Assembly (NCBI RefSeq): GCF_003691585.1
Contig: NZ_CP033169.1
Span: 2,480,001 to 2,544,000, forward strand
Reading direction: 5' to 3'
Source: Biomaibacter acetigenes
Lineage (GTDB): Bacteria; Bacillota; Thermosediminibacteria; Thermosediminibacterales; Tepidanaerobacteraceae
Length of the DNA: 64,000 bases
Shown here piece by piece: positions 1 through 9,098 of the stretch. The translations under genes were made by a program, and so were the position numbers. A model generated the notes under the pieces. It had not been told where the DNA came from. It searched no databases and saw nothing but the letters and a program-made list of their open reading frames with translations. How positions within the stretch are numbered: position 1 is the first letter of the stretch; the number at the start of each line of letters is the position of its first letter.

Positions 1-395
1 AGCTCTAGTAAAAACTCAGGCTGTGCCAAAGGCTCTCCACCTGATATAGTTATGCCACCATTGCTTTTTTCCAGAATCTCTTTCCCCTTTAGTAGTTCTC
101 TTGCCAGATCCTTAGCCTCATATTCAATTCCACAGATTTTTCGAATATGGAGAGGGCATACATTTATACATGCACCACAGGCAATACATTTTTCATGCTT
201 GCATATATCAATACATCTACCACAATGTATACAGGAACCTTTGCTTACCATTAATTCCTTTTTAAAAGACATTCCTTCCGGATTATGGCACCAATTGCAC
301 TTTAAGGGACATCCCTTAAAGAAAACGGTTTTTCTTATTCCAGGTCCATCATGAACTGCAAATTCTTCAATATCGAATATCATTCCCTTTGTCAT
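1..395 (-). CDS. Glycyl-radical-enzyme activating protein (radical SAM), partial
   Basis: The N-terminal 131 residues of a radical SAM activase of the PflA type; the gene runs off the left edge. The cluster motif CPLKCNWC (CxxxCxxC) lies near residues 30-37. It is followed by two ferredoxin-like Cys clusters (CIHCGRC and CIACGAC) and the ISGGEPL glycine motif, an arrangement typical of activases for glycyl-radical enzymes other than PFL itself. Such proteins install the glycyl radical on a partner lyase in the cytosol. The ATG at 395 has an AGAAGGGG ribosome site. The partner enzyme is not visible, so the substrate cannot be named. Confidence 0.88.
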   Translation of the reverse strand, partial: MTKGMIFDIEEFAVHDGPGIRKTVFFKGCPLKCNWCHNPEGMSFKKELMVSKGSCIHCGRCIDICKHEKCIACGACINVCPLHIRKICGIEYEAKDLARELLKGKEILEKSNGGITISGGEPLAQPEFLLE

Positions 396-829
396 AATTT
401 GACCCCTTCTATTTTACATCGCAGATTTTCGGAAACTTAGTTTCCTTTATTCTCAAACCCTCTCAAGAAGGCTATTGTTTTTTTACCTCTACTTGTTTCC
501 GTTGCTAAAATAGCTGATATTTATAGATATCATGATATATCATTATATATCATAAGTATAATTGTGATTAATGCTAATATTTGCCTGAAATAATACTTGA
601 CTTCTTAGATCTCCCCCATAATTGAAGCGGATGAAAACCCTCAGTTTTTTATGCTTATTTTAAGGGTTTTGATGATTATATAAAATTTTATATTCGCAAA
701 AGGCCTCACGAATCCTTGAATTATATGACACCATCAGCATTTTATTAAGCATTTTTAAGAAATAGTGTGAATCGTGTTGTGTTGATTGTTTAAGTCCAAA
801 TAATAGGGGGGCCAGTACACTTCATTATC
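396..829. other. Non-coding stretch containing an IS relic
   Basis: 434 bases without a supportable gene between the activase start and the ABC ATPase stop. The first half (421 to about 640) is a degenerate copy of the left end of the insertion sequence at 4441. The remainder is AT-rich with no clear promoter or terminator that I could recognise. Confidence 0.6.
421..640. repeat. Relic of an IS left end
   Basis: Homologous to 4441-4650. It shares the terminal TTTCGGAAAC tract, the following GTTTCC inverted half, the T-rich tract, the GCTGATATTTATAGATATCAT block and the TACTTGACTT block near the far side. Homology stops just before the position of the transposase start, so this is a solo, decayed end left by an older insertion or deletion. 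Confidence 0.75.
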
Positions 830-2368
830 TTAACCTGCTTTTATATTATTCTGTGTACCTATCATAAGTTCAAGAATTCTTTCCTGAGTCATATTCTTCT
901 TATCGTTAATTTCTCCGACAATTCTTCCGTTTCGCATAACATATATCCTGTCACTCATTCCGATAAGTTCAGGAAGCTCTGATGATATCATCAAAATAGC
1001 TATCCCTTCGCTTGCTAATCGGTCAATTATCTTATAAATCTCCGCTTTTGCATTGACGTCAATACCTCTTGTAGGTTCATCAAGAATGAGAAGTCTTGGC
1101 TTTGAAGTCAGCCATTTTGCTAATACCACTTTTTGCTGATTGCCGCCGCTCAATGTGTTCACAATCTGATTTACGGATTTTGACACTATATTGAGCTCTT
1201 TGATTTTTTCTTCAGCAATTTTGTTCTCGATTCTTTTATTTATGAAGTAATTCTTAAATAAATTGCTGAGTGAAGCAAGCGAAATGTTTTCTTTAATGCT
1301 CATATCAAGAATCAGACCTTCATTCTTTCTATCCTCAGGGAGATATAACAAGCCCTTCTTAATCAATTCATGGGGCCTCTTCCTATTTATATTCTCTCCA
1401 AAATATGTGATTTCCCCATCCTTGAATGCTCTGGCGCCGAATATTGACTGTGCCAGTTCCGTCCTGCCTGAGCCTACCAGTCCTCCCAATCCTACGATCT
1501 CACCTTTTTTCACTTTTATATGAACAGGTTCAGTCCTATCGGATATTTTTAGGCCTTTTACCTCAAGAACAATTTCTTCCCTGACTTTATGGCTGCATTT
1601 GTACATTTCTTTTAGAGGCCTGCCTACCATCATTTTTATAATAGTATCATAATCAAATTCACTCCTTGAAAGAGTTCCGATATACTTTCCATCTCTTAAT
1701 ACCGTTATTCTATCCCCGATTTCTACTAGTTCTTCGAGTCGATGTGATATATATATTATACTGATTCCCTTAGATTTCATATCCCTGATCAAACGAAACA
1801 GAATATCAATTTCTTTTTTTGAAAGACTAGCCGTCGGCTCATCCATAATAACTATCTTTGACTCATTGGAAAGAACTTTGGCTATTTCTACAATCTGCTG
1901 TTGAGCTATGGACAGGTTATGTACCATAGTACTTGGATCTATATCAAAACCAAGTGACAACAGTAGTTCCCTGCTCAGTTTGTACATTGATTTTTTATCT
2001 GTTAACCCATTTTTCAAGAGTTCTCTGCCAAGGTATATATTATGGACTACATCCAGGTTTTGACACAGATTAAGTTCCTGATGTATAAATCCGATTCCAT
2101 GATTTCTTGCTTCTCTTGGATCCTTAAAGGATACCTCTTTGCCTTCGAGGACAATCCTTCCTTCATCCGGCGGTATGATGCCTCCCAGGATCTTCATAAG
2201 AGTTGATTTACCGGCACCATTTTCCCCAACAATAACATGAACCTCTCCTTCATTTAATGAAAAGTTAACTCCATCAAGAATCTTTACCGTTTTGTTCCTA
2301 ATAGCCTTTCCGTAGCTGTCATAAATATATTTTGTAATACTCTGCATTGTAAGTACATTTTTATTCAC
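830..2368 (-). CDS. Ribose/galactose-type ABC transporter, double ATPase subunit
   Basis: A 512-residue RbsA/MglA-class protein with two fused nucleotide-binding domains that powers monosaccharide import at the inner face of the membrane. The first Walker A GENGAGKST is at residues 48-56, with the family-typical signature LSIAQQQ and Walker B MDEPTASLS. The second half has a degenerate P-loop (GLVGSGRTEL) but a full LSGGNQQ signature and LDEPTRGID. I chose the GTG at 2368 because GGAG lies 8 bases upstream; a longer reading frame would overlap the permease and lacks a ribosome site. It is the last gene of the importer operon, 58 bases after the intact permease. Confidence 0.9.
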   Translation of the reverse strand: MNKNVLTMQSITKYIYDSYGKAIRNKTVKILDGVNFSLNEGEVHVIVGENGAGKSTLMKILGGIIPPDEGRIVLEGKEVSFKDPREARNHGIGFIHQELNLCQNLDVVHNIYLGRELLKNGLTDKKSMYKLSRELLLSLGFDIDPSTMVHNLSIAQQQIVEIAKVLSNESKIVIMDEPTASLSKKEIDILFRLIRDMKSKGISIIYISHRLEELVEIGDRITVLRDGKYIGTLSRSEFDYDTIIKMMVGRPLKEMYKCSHKVREEIVLEVKGLKISDRTEPVHIKVKKGEIVGLGGLVGSGRTELAQSIFGARAFKDGEITYFGENINRKRPHELIKKGLLYLPEDRKNEGLILDMSIKENISLASLSNLFKNYFINKRIENKIAEEKIKELNIVSKSVNQIVNTLSGGNQQKVVLAKWLTSKPRLLILDEPTRGIDVNAKAEIYKIIDRLASEGIAILMISSELPELIGMSDRIYVMRNGRIVGEINDKKNMTQERILELMIGTQNNIKAG

Positions 2369-2426
2369 TTTATTTCTCCTCTCTATATTTATATATAGAC
2401 TAATATAGATTATTTTTCGTTCAGAA

Positions 2427-3416
2427 CTACATTGTCTTGTTCTTAATATTTTCAAAAATGATAGCGCCTAGAATAACAATTCCCATTACAGCTTGATACA
2501 AGTGATATGACACTCCCATGAGATTGATGCAGTTTTCTATCATTTTGATTATCAAGACGCCGAAAACGCTGCCGACAACCGAGCCGATACCGCCAAAAAG
2601 ACTGGTTCCTCCTACAATTGCAGCTGTTATAACCTCAAAAGTGAAGTTCGCCCCCCCCATGTTAGGTTGTGCACAGTTTACTCTGATAGTCATTAGTATA
2701 CCAACTATGGCAGCCAAAATCCCGTTAACAACATAAACAGATATGTTCAATTTGTCAATGTTTATTCCGCTCAGGAAACTTGCTCTCTCGTTAAAACCGA
2801 AAGCCATCAGTGTACGTCCAAAAATTGATTTGTGAAGAACGAAGTAACAGATAACGGCTATAAGCAGAGCGATGTATACCGTTGAGGGTAAAAATAAAAT
2901 TTCCGTTGCTCCTATGGCATTAAAATCTTCTGGAAGTCTGTTGACTACATCTCCCCTGCTGATGATTTGTGCTATTCCATAAATTATGTATCCTGTTCCT
3001 AATGTGGTAATGAATGCAGGTACTTTAATTTTCTGTATGATATACCCATTACAAAAGCCAATTACCGCTCCAACCAATACGGTTAATAAAACTGAAGGTA
3101 ATACCGAAACTCCCCACGATTTAACAAGCATTCCTGCAATAATCGATGTAATTCCCACAGTATAACCCAATGAAAGGTCTATACCGCCTGTCATCAGTAC
3201 CATCGTCATGCCCAGGCAGGCAATAATGGGTATTGCAGACTGTTTTACAATAAGAAGTAAGTTATCAAGTGTAGCAAAATTTTTTATAAATAAAGCTGCG
3301 AGCACCCATAATACCAGAAAAATTACTATACTTCCTCTATTTTTTATAAAACTTCTAATAAGAGCACCAATTCGCATTCTATCTTCAGATTGAACACTAT
3401 TTATTTCAATATTCAT
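2427..3416 (-). CDS. Ribose-type ABC transporter permease (intact copy)
   Basis: A 329-residue hydrophobic RbsC-family permease with about eight to ten membrane segments and the family motif GGIDLSLG near residue 77. It forms the transmembrane channel with the permease at 6941 and the ATPase at 830. The ATG at 3416 has a GGAGGAG ribosome site. About 714 bases of it recur at 6187-6902 with only five mismatches, in a copy that is truncated at both ends. This copy is the functional one. Confidence 0.9.
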   Translation of the reverse strand: MNIEINSVQSEDRMRIGALIRSFIKNRGSIVIFLVLWVLAALFIKNFATLDNLLLIVKQSAIPIIACLGMTMVLMTGGIDLSLGYTVGITSIIAGMLVKSWGVSVLPSVLLTVLVGAVIGFCNGYIIQKIKVPAFITTLGTGYIIYGIAQIISRGDVVNRLPEDFNAIGATEILFLPSTVYIALLIAVICYFVLHKSIFGRTLMAFGFNERASFLSGINIDKLNISVYVVNGILAAIVGILMTIRVNCAQPNMGGANFTFEVITAAIVGGTSLFGGIGSVVGSVFGVLIIKMIENCINLMGVSYHLYQAVMGIVILGAIIFENIKNKTM

Positions 3417-3499
3417 TTGAAAGACTCCTCCAAAATAATATTATAAGATAAGGTAGCCATTAGATGAATCCCAGAATCTATCGGATCAAAAATAATAGA

Positions 3500-4411
3500 T
3501 TAATGTGAACACAAGTATTTCTCAACGCATTTATCTATTTCTTCTTCATTATTTGAAGGCATATTTACATTTTTAATAAGTTCCCACTCTTCTACATGAG
3601 TTATTGTATCTTCAGGTTCTAATATCTTAAAGGGTGATAATGATTCTATTTCTATCATAAAATCAGTAGTATATGTTTCAAAAGATACTCCAAAGTCGGG
3701 ATATTCAGCACCCATTTGGTGATTATATCTCTTTATAAAAACATTATTATGATTAAAATAGGCAACCCATCCTGCTTCGTTTGGAATACCGAATTTAAAT
3801 GGTTGTTTCATATTTGGATCATGTGTAAGAATTATATATTTATTTCCCCATATAATACGGGGATCATCCATTCTCGAATAAGGCCATAGTGCTACTATAC
3901 GATTACTTAAAAGTCCTGTATCACGCTGTGATTGTGGTACAATTTCTTTTCCACCCGGTGCCAAAAGTGTTAGCGCCCATGCTGCAATTTTTATAGGCCA
4001 TGCGTTTTTATTTTTAAGACTATGAACAATTTTAACTTTACTGGAATCATGACTTAATATTATTTCAATTTCTTTTTGTACTTGGGAATATACCTCTACC
4101 TTTTGTTTTATTTTAATACCATCCTTTACATTTTTCCACTCAACTGGATCATTATCTGGTATATAAGAGCGTGGAAATGCCTCAGGACTATGCCATAAAC
4201 GATGTCCTCCTCTTATTTTCCATTCTTTATCCCAAACAGTTTTTGAAACAGAGGGACATTCACAAAACTCATTTTGTTTACCAGTAAAACCATAGAATAT
4301 TACGCGTGGCCCAAAATCGATTGTTATAATAACATCAACAATATCATTGGTCAATTTAACACATTTCCCGAATTCTTTGTATGTTATTATATCGTTATTA
4401 ATTTCATTCAA
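3500..4411 (-). CDS. DUF4380 protein, galactose-mutarotase-like fold
   Basis: A 303-residue protein resembling the DUF4380 family: an N-terminal FGPRVIFYGF strand pair, then GGHRLWHSPEAFPRSY near residues 68-83 and DTGLLSNRIVALWPYS near 165-180. These proteins adopt the carbohydrate-binding beta-sandwich of aldose 1-epimerases, but no reaction is established. The TTG start at 4411 is chosen for GGAGGT 9 bases upstream; the nearby ATG is out of frame. The gene sits inside the sugar importer operon and is markedly AT-rich compared with the glycolytic genes at 10-15 kb. Its promoter-proximal side now abuts the insertion sequence (4441). A role on the anomer of the imported sugar is inference. 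Confidence 0.7.
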   Translation of the reverse strand: MNEINNDIITYKEFGKCVKLTNDIVDVIITIDFGPRVIFYGFTGKQNEFCECPSVSKTVWDKEWKIRGGHRLWHSPEAFPRSYIPDNDPVEWKNVKDGIKIKQKVEVYSQVQKEIEIILSHDSSKVKIVHSLKNKNAWPIKIAAWALTLLAPGGKEIVPQSQRDTGLLSNRIVALWPYSRMDDPRIIWGNKYIILTHDPNMKQPFKFGIPNEAGWVAYFNHNNVFIKRYNHQMGAEYPDFGVSFETYTTDFMIEIESLSPFKILEPEDTITHVEEWELIKNVNMPSNNEEEIDKCVEKYLCSH

Positions 4412-4432
4412 TTTAAAGTTACCTCCATTGTA

Positions 4433-4440
4433 TTTTAAAT
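4433..4440. repeat. Target-site duplication, left copy (TTTTAAAT)
   Basis: The octamer TTTTAAAT directly precedes the left inverted repeat of the insertion sequence and is repeated exactly at 6174-6181 directly after the right inverted repeat. Confidence 0.85.
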
Positions 4441-4475
4441 GTAGATTTTCGGAAACTCAGTTTCCTTTATTCTCA

Positions 4476-4504
4476 AGCCCTCTATAGAGGGCTATTGTTT
4501 TTTT
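4476..4504 (+). terminator. Hairpin plus T-run in the IS left end
   Basis: An exact 18-base palindrome AGCCCTCTATAGAGGGCT followed four bases later by seven T on the plus strand. A smaller GGAAAC/GTTTCC dyad lies just outside it (4451-4465). It would stop plus-strand transcription entering the element, a common way for an IS to shield its transposase from read-through. Confidence 0.55.
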
Positions 4505-4689
4505 ACCTCCATTTGTTCGCCGTCGCCAAAAAAGCTGATATTTATAGATATCATAAGATTTTAAGAGTTTATAAACAGTTATTTGCGAATATAAGCTTGT
4601 AATCATACTTGACTTTTTCGGATCGCCCCCAAAATTAAAGTGGATGGTAATTTTTACCATTACTTCTAATTAATGAGGGTGGTTCTTTT

Positions 4690-5941
4690 ATGCTTATCAA
4701 ATGTTCTTCTCATGTTGAGTTTAAACTGTTTTTACAGCAGAGGATTCCTGTGTTGTGGGCTCTGGAGCAAGACAGGCTTATATCTTTCTCCAGGTCTTTG
4801 ACTAAGGTTTGGTTTTTGAATCTGGATCCTGCTGCTTGTTTGTTGTCCAAATGTTTTTCTTCTATGGGTAGGCCTGTTAAATATGATCCTGTGTGTATTT
4901 TAAGGTCTTTGGTATTGATGTTGGATCTTGGGTACCATAGTGTTACTAAATGGGTTCAAGCTCTTCGTTCTGATGATATTCTGGCTGTTTTGTCCGGCTT
5001 TGAGCCTCATGGGATTGATCCCGGATCCTTTGAACCTTGTTTTGTCTGGGGATGGTTCTTCTTTAAGGACAGGTTCTAGCCCCTATGGTGTTAAGGTTTG
5101 TGATTGTAGGAAAAAGGGTATTTTTAGTTGTGATTGCAAGCGTCGTTTTTCGGATCCTGAGGCTTCTTGGGGCTGGGATAGTTACCGTGATGAGTACTAT
5201 TATGGTTATTCTCCTTATGTTTTAACGGCTGCAGCAGGTGTTGGTGAGCTTCCGATGTATATTAGGCTTGTTCAGGCCCGCCGCCATGATTCTGTATCGG
5301 GTGTTGTTTCACTTGCTGAGTTTAAGGAGCTTTATCGGTATTTAAAGGTAAATAAGTTTTTGGCAGATTCTGCTCATGATGCTTATCCTTTTTATGAGCT
5401 TTGTGAGTTTTTGGGTATTGAGCCTTTTATTGATTTAAATTCTAAAGGCAAGGGCAATTTTAAGAATTTGCCTTCTGTGAGTATCAATGAGTATGGTATT
5501 CCTATTTGCCCCAAAGGTTATGCTATGTGTTTTTGTGGTTTTAATAAAAGCCGCAGTCGTTTGAAGTGGCGCTGTCCTTTGAAAGCCGGCAGCAGACGTT
5601 TGAGAAAAAATATTTCCTGTGATTGCCCTTGTTCTGATTCTTTCTATGGACGTACGGTTTATACTAAGCCTCAGGATGATTTAAGGATTTTTACCAGAAC
5701 TCCCAGGGATTCTAGGGCTTGGCGCAAGGTTTATGCTATGCGGTCTTCTTCGGAACGCTCGTTTAAACGGATTAAGATTGATTATGAGATTGAGCGCTGC
5801 AGGATAAGAGGCCGCAAGAATTGGTATTTTTTTATTCATTTTGCTGCTATGAACTGTCATCTTGATGCCTGGGTTGCTAAGACTGAAAAAGAACATTTTG
5901 ATATTTGGAATGAGGTTTTGGAGAAAGATTTAGCAGCATAA
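4690..5941 (+). pseudogene. DDE transposase, frameshifted and internally shortened
   Basis: The N-terminal 120 or so codons (ATG at 4690) carry the helix-rich domain seen in a family of clostridial DDE transposases related to IS4/IS1182. The catalytic part then continues in another frame from about 5040 to 5941. The frame change lies just before GDGSSL, which holds the expected first catalytic Asp. The second Asp is probably in LADSAHD and the Glu in SSSERSFKR. The linker normally found between the two parts seems largely missing, so both a deletion and a frameshift are likely. No slippery heptamer was seen at the junction. The element cannot make an intact transposase itself. Confidence 0.8.
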
Positions 5942-6173
5942 ACAATAGAACCCAGGAGATAATTCATTAACTATTGTTCACCTTTTAAAAATGGCTTTTT
6001 TAAAGGGTTAGTTTGTTATTGTCTTTTTTTGGGTTTCATTTTAATAAGATTGCTGTTTACTGGTTTTTTATTTTTCACTTCCTTATTTTGGTAAATGGTT
6101 ATGGTTTAGATGACTTTTTTGTTGGGTTTGTTAGTTTTTTACAGGGAATTATTTACTGTTTCCGAAATTACTC

Positions 6174-6181
6174 TTTTAAAT
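6174..6181. repeat. Target-site duplication, right copy (TTTTAAAT)
   Basis: Exact repeat of 4433-4440 at the other end of the insertion sequence. Confidence 0.85.
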
Positions 6182-6925
6182 ATATTTGAGATTGACGCAG
6201 TTTTCTATCATTTTGATTATCAAGACGCCGAAAACGCTGCCGACAACCGAGCCGATACCGCCAAAAAGACTGGTTCCTCCTACAATTGCAGCTGTTATAA
6301 CCTCAAAAGTGAAGTTCGCCCCCCCCATGTTAGGTTGTGCACAGTTTACTCTGATAGTCATTAGTATACCAACTATGGCAGCCAAAATCCCGTTAACAAC
6401 ATAAACAGATATGTTCAATTTGTCAATGTTTATTCCGCTCAGGAAACTTGCTCTCTCGTTAAAACCGAAAGCCATCAGTGTACGTCCAAAAATTGATTTG
6501 TGAAGAACGAAGTAACAGATAACGGCTATAAGCAGAGCGATGTATACCGTTGAGGGTAAAAATAAAATTTCCGTTGCTCCTATGGCATTAAAATCTTCTG
6601 GAAGTCTGTTGACTACATCTCCCCTGCTGATGATTTGTGCTATTCCATAAATTATGTATCCTGTTCCTAATGTGGTAATGAATGCAGGTACTTTAATTTT
6701 CTGTATGATATACCCATTACAAAAGCCAATTACCGCTCCAACCAATACGGTTAATAAAACTGAAGGTAATACCGAAACTCCCCACGATTTAACAAGCATT
6801 CCTGCAATAATCGATGTAATTCCCACAGTATAACCCAATGAAAGGTCTATACCGCCTGCAATCAGTACCATCGTCATACCTAGGCAGGCAATAATGGGTA
6901 TTTTGAAAGACTCCTCCAAAATCAC
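6176..6925 (-). pseudogene. ABC permease copy truncated at both ends
   Basis: Positions 6187-6902 match 2519-3234 without gaps and with five mismatches. Relative to the intact gene, 182 bases covering the start codon and first 60 or so codons are deleted. The old ribosome-site region (6903-6922) is fused directly to codon 61 or so, so the apparent GTG start at 6925 merely translates the old ribosome site. The C-terminal 28 residues are replaced by a short unrelated tail (NLKYI) where homology ends at 6187, just inside the IS insertion site. It lacks the first membrane helices and the final helix, so I infer it is non-functional. Confidence 0.85.
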
Positions 6926-6940
6926 ATTTTAATATACCTT

Positions 6941-7894
6941 TTAATATACCTTGCTGGCTTCAAGCTTTTTATTTTTGCTGTAGATACTGACGGCAACAAC
7001 AATTATGATGATAGTTCCAACAATAATATTTTGAAAAAATGGATGTATGCCCAAGAGGTTGAGAGCATTCCTAGCGCACCCTATAATCAGTGCCCCCACC
7101 AGAGATAAAGGAATCTTACCCTCGCCTCCCATCATGTTGACGCCACCGATGACACACGCTGCTATAGTGTCCAGCTGGTATGGCTCTCCCTGCATAGGAT
7201 GAACCGTATCAAGCTGAGAACTGAGGAGTATTCCCGCAGCAGCTGCGCAAAAGCCTGAGATGGCAAAAACCATAAGCTTTATTCTATTGGTATTAATACC
7301 TTCCTGTTTAACTACAACTTCATTGCCGCCAAGGGCATATACATGATTTCCAAAGGGTGTCCTGGTCATGACAAATGCTCCGATCATGACTAGCAGCAGT
7401 GTAATGTAATCCGAAACCGGTATGCCCAATAATTTACCATTACCTATAAAAACATATGCCTCCGGGAAGCCTCCAATAGACCTTCCGTTATTGAGTAGAA
7501 GAGCGAAACCATAGCAAACCTGCCCGACTGCCAGAGTTGCTATAAAGGAAGGGACCTCTAGCTTTGATACCATAAGTCCATTAAACATCCCCATAAGTGT
7601 TCCAACAACCAACCCGACTATTATTGCTATAGGTAAGCTTACACCTTGCAACAGAAGAAGGCCATTTATCATTGCGCATAATGATATCTGTCCTCCTATA
7701 GATAGGTCAATACCTTTAATGATAATCACCATAGTCATAGCGATCGAACATATTGCAATTATCGAGCATTGCCGCATAACATTGAGCAGGTTCCTCGGCT
7801 GTAAAAAATTAGGGATTAATGATCCAATAATTATAAACGCCAGAATCGCTAAAATATATAACAAATATTTTTTGTATCTAATTTCGAATTTCAC
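6941..7894 (-). CDS. Ribose-type ABC transporter permease
   Basis: A 317-residue RbsC-family membrane protein with the KGIDLSIGG motif near residue 72 and the paired GG(V/E) loop near the C-terminus (CVIGGVNMMGGEGK). It is only distantly similar to the second permease, so the importer normally uses a heterodimer. The GTG start at 7894 has GGGAGG 7 bases upstream; the upstream ATG has none. It lies downstream of the binding protein and upstream of the degenerate permease copy. Confidence 0.9.
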   Translation of the reverse strand: MKFEIRYKKYLLYILAILAFIIIGSLIPNFLQPRNLLNVMRQCSIIAICSIAMTMVIIIKGIDLSIGGQISLCAMINGLLLLQGVSLPIAIIVGLVVGTLMGMFNGLMVSKLEVPSFIATLAVGQVCYGFALLLNNGRSIGGFPEAYVFIGNGKLLGIPVSDYITLLLVMIGAFVMTRTPFGNHVYALGGNEVVVKQEGINTNRIKLMVFAISGFCAAAAGILLSSQLDTVHPMQGEPYQLDTIAACVIGGVNMMGGEGKIPLSLVGALIIGCARNALNLLGIHPFFQNIIVGTIIIIVVAVSIYSKNKKLEASKVY

Positions 7895-7938
7895 TAAATT
7901 ACCTCCCAAATACAAATGGATGCTTAATTAAGAGGAAA

Positions 7939-7971
7939 GGCGCATCAAATGAACTGATACTTTGATACGCC
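7939..7971 (-). promoter_or_regulatory. Intercistronic hairpin between binding protein and permease
   Basis: Arms of 11 bases, GGCGCATCAAA and TTTGATACGCC, pair with one wobble around an 11-base loop. On the minus strand the hairpin is followed by a pyrimidine-rich stretch but not a clean T-run. Such structures after a binding-protein gene commonly protect the upstream message or attenuate the permease genes, giving an excess of binding protein. Confidence 0.6.
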
Positions 7972-8069
7972 ATATTCTCCTTATTGAATTATCAGGTCAT
8001 TAATTATCAATATTATTCATAAATATTTTTGATATTTGATATAATAAGAATGCATTAACCTTCTATCTT

Positions 8070-9098
8070 CTAGAATGCCCATTTGTATGCTTCATCAAGG
8101 TTTGTTTTGTCATAAACCATTGTACCTGAGTCTATCGTCTTTTGAACTTTTGAAGGATCCAAGGAGCCATCCAGCACTTTCAATAAGGTATCTACAGCCA
8201 TAGTCCCCATTTTTCCAGGGAATTGAGCCATAGTTCCGGTGATTTCCCCGGTCTTTATTAAATCAACAGCTTTCTTGGAACCGTCAACACTCATGATAGT
8301 GAGTCCTGTCTTCTTTTTGTCTTTAAGCGCCTGAAGTATTCCGTCAAGCATGACATCTGATGCTGAGAATAAGCCCTGTACATCACTGTTCGCCTGCAGC
8401 ATGTTCTGTGTTACAGACATTGCCTTGTCATTGGACCAATCTCCAGGCTCTTCACCTACTATCTTAATCTGGCTGCCTTCTAAGCCTTTCTTGAAACCAT
8501 CAACTCTTTTATCTCCGGCAGCATTACCATTAGCTCCACGAACAATCAGGACATTTCCTTGGCCATTTAGTTCCTTGACCATTCTTTTTCCAGCTTCAAC
8601 GCCTGCATTAAAGTTGTCGGTGCCTATATAGCATATATAAAGATCTTCATTTCCCTTGTCAACAGGAGTATCCACCAATACAACCGGAATATTGGCTTCC
8701 TTGGCTTTTTTCAGTGCAGGGATGACTGCCTTGCTGTCCATCGGATTCAAAATAATAGCATCAACTTTTTTCATTATAAGGTCTTCAATCTGATTAACCT
8801 GTGTAGCAACAGCAGTCTGCTCGCCGGCTGTTACAAGCAGAAACTTATTTCCGGATGCTTCAACAGATTTCTGAATCGAATCTGCTATCGCCTTCTGGAA
8901 ATCATCGTTTGTTACTGTCTTAAGGCTGAATGCTATGGTGTACTGTTTTTTGTCTGCTTTAGCTTCCTGCTTGGCAGTACCCTCTTTTTGAGTTTCTTTT
9001 TTACTTTCAGTAGAACTGCAACCTGTTAAAACCAATGTAAACACAAAGGCAAATATAGCTAAAAATGCTAACATCTTTGAAGCAACACTTTTCTTCAT
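8070..9098 (-). CDS. Sugar ABC transporter substrate-binding lipoprotein
   Basis: A 342-residue periplasmic-binding-protein type I (RbsB-like) lipoprotein. The signal peptide ends in the lipobox LTGC with Cys27, so it is anchored to the outer face of the membrane. A Lys/Glu-rich linker follows, then two Rossmann lobes (IAFSLKTVTNDDFQ, DAIILNPMDSKAV, VRGANGNAAGDKRVDGF). The ATG at 9098 is preferred over a longer reading frame because AAGGAGGAG precedes it. It is the first gene of the importer and binds the sugar, probably a hexose or pentose given the neighbours. Confidence 0.92.
   Translation of the reverse strand: MKKSVASKMLAFLAIFAFVFTLVLTGCSSTESKKETQKEGTAKQEAKADKKQYTIAFSLKTVTNDDFQKAIADSIQKSVEASGNKFLLVTAGEQTAVATQVNQIEDLIMKKVDAIILNPMDSKAVIPALKKAKEANIPVVLVDTPVDKGNEDLYICYIGTDNFNAGVEAGKRMVKELNGQGNVLIVRGANGNAAGDKRVDGFKKGLEGSQIKIVGEEPGDWSNDKAMSVTQNMLQANSDVQGLFSASDVMLDGILQALKDKKKTGLTIMSVDGSKKAVDLIKTGEITGTMAQFPGKMGTMAVDTLLKVLDGSLDPSKVQKTIDSGTMVYDKTNLDEAYKWAF

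Larger units (their letters stand above)
4441..6173 (+). mobile_element. Insertion sequence, 1733 bp, with 8-bp target duplication
   Basis: The ends are inverted repeats: GTAGATTTTCGGAAAC on the left and the complement of GAGTAATTTCGGAAAC on the right, with the inner ten bases identical. The octamer TTTTAAAT flanks both sides, which fixes the borders. Inside are about 250 bases of structured leader, a broken DDE transposase gene and about 230 bases of T-rich right end. Removing the element and one octamer places the DUF4380 gene about 45 bases after the truncated permease copy. The insertion therefore split a continuous operon. Confidence 0.88.

Noticed and set aside
2369-2455. An N-terminal extension of the ABC ATPase overlapping the permease
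   Set aside because: The extension is Arg/Ile-rich and unlike RbsA; the internal GTG at 2368 has a proper ribosome site.
4457-4660. A 67-residue minus-strand frame in the IS left end
   Set aside because: Lies in the structured leader of the element, lacks a ribosome site and is not preserved in the relic at 421.
5030-5060. Programmed frameshift in the transposase
   Set aside because: No slippery heptamer or downstream pseudoknot was seen, and the linker between the two parts seems deleted, so decay is the better explanation.
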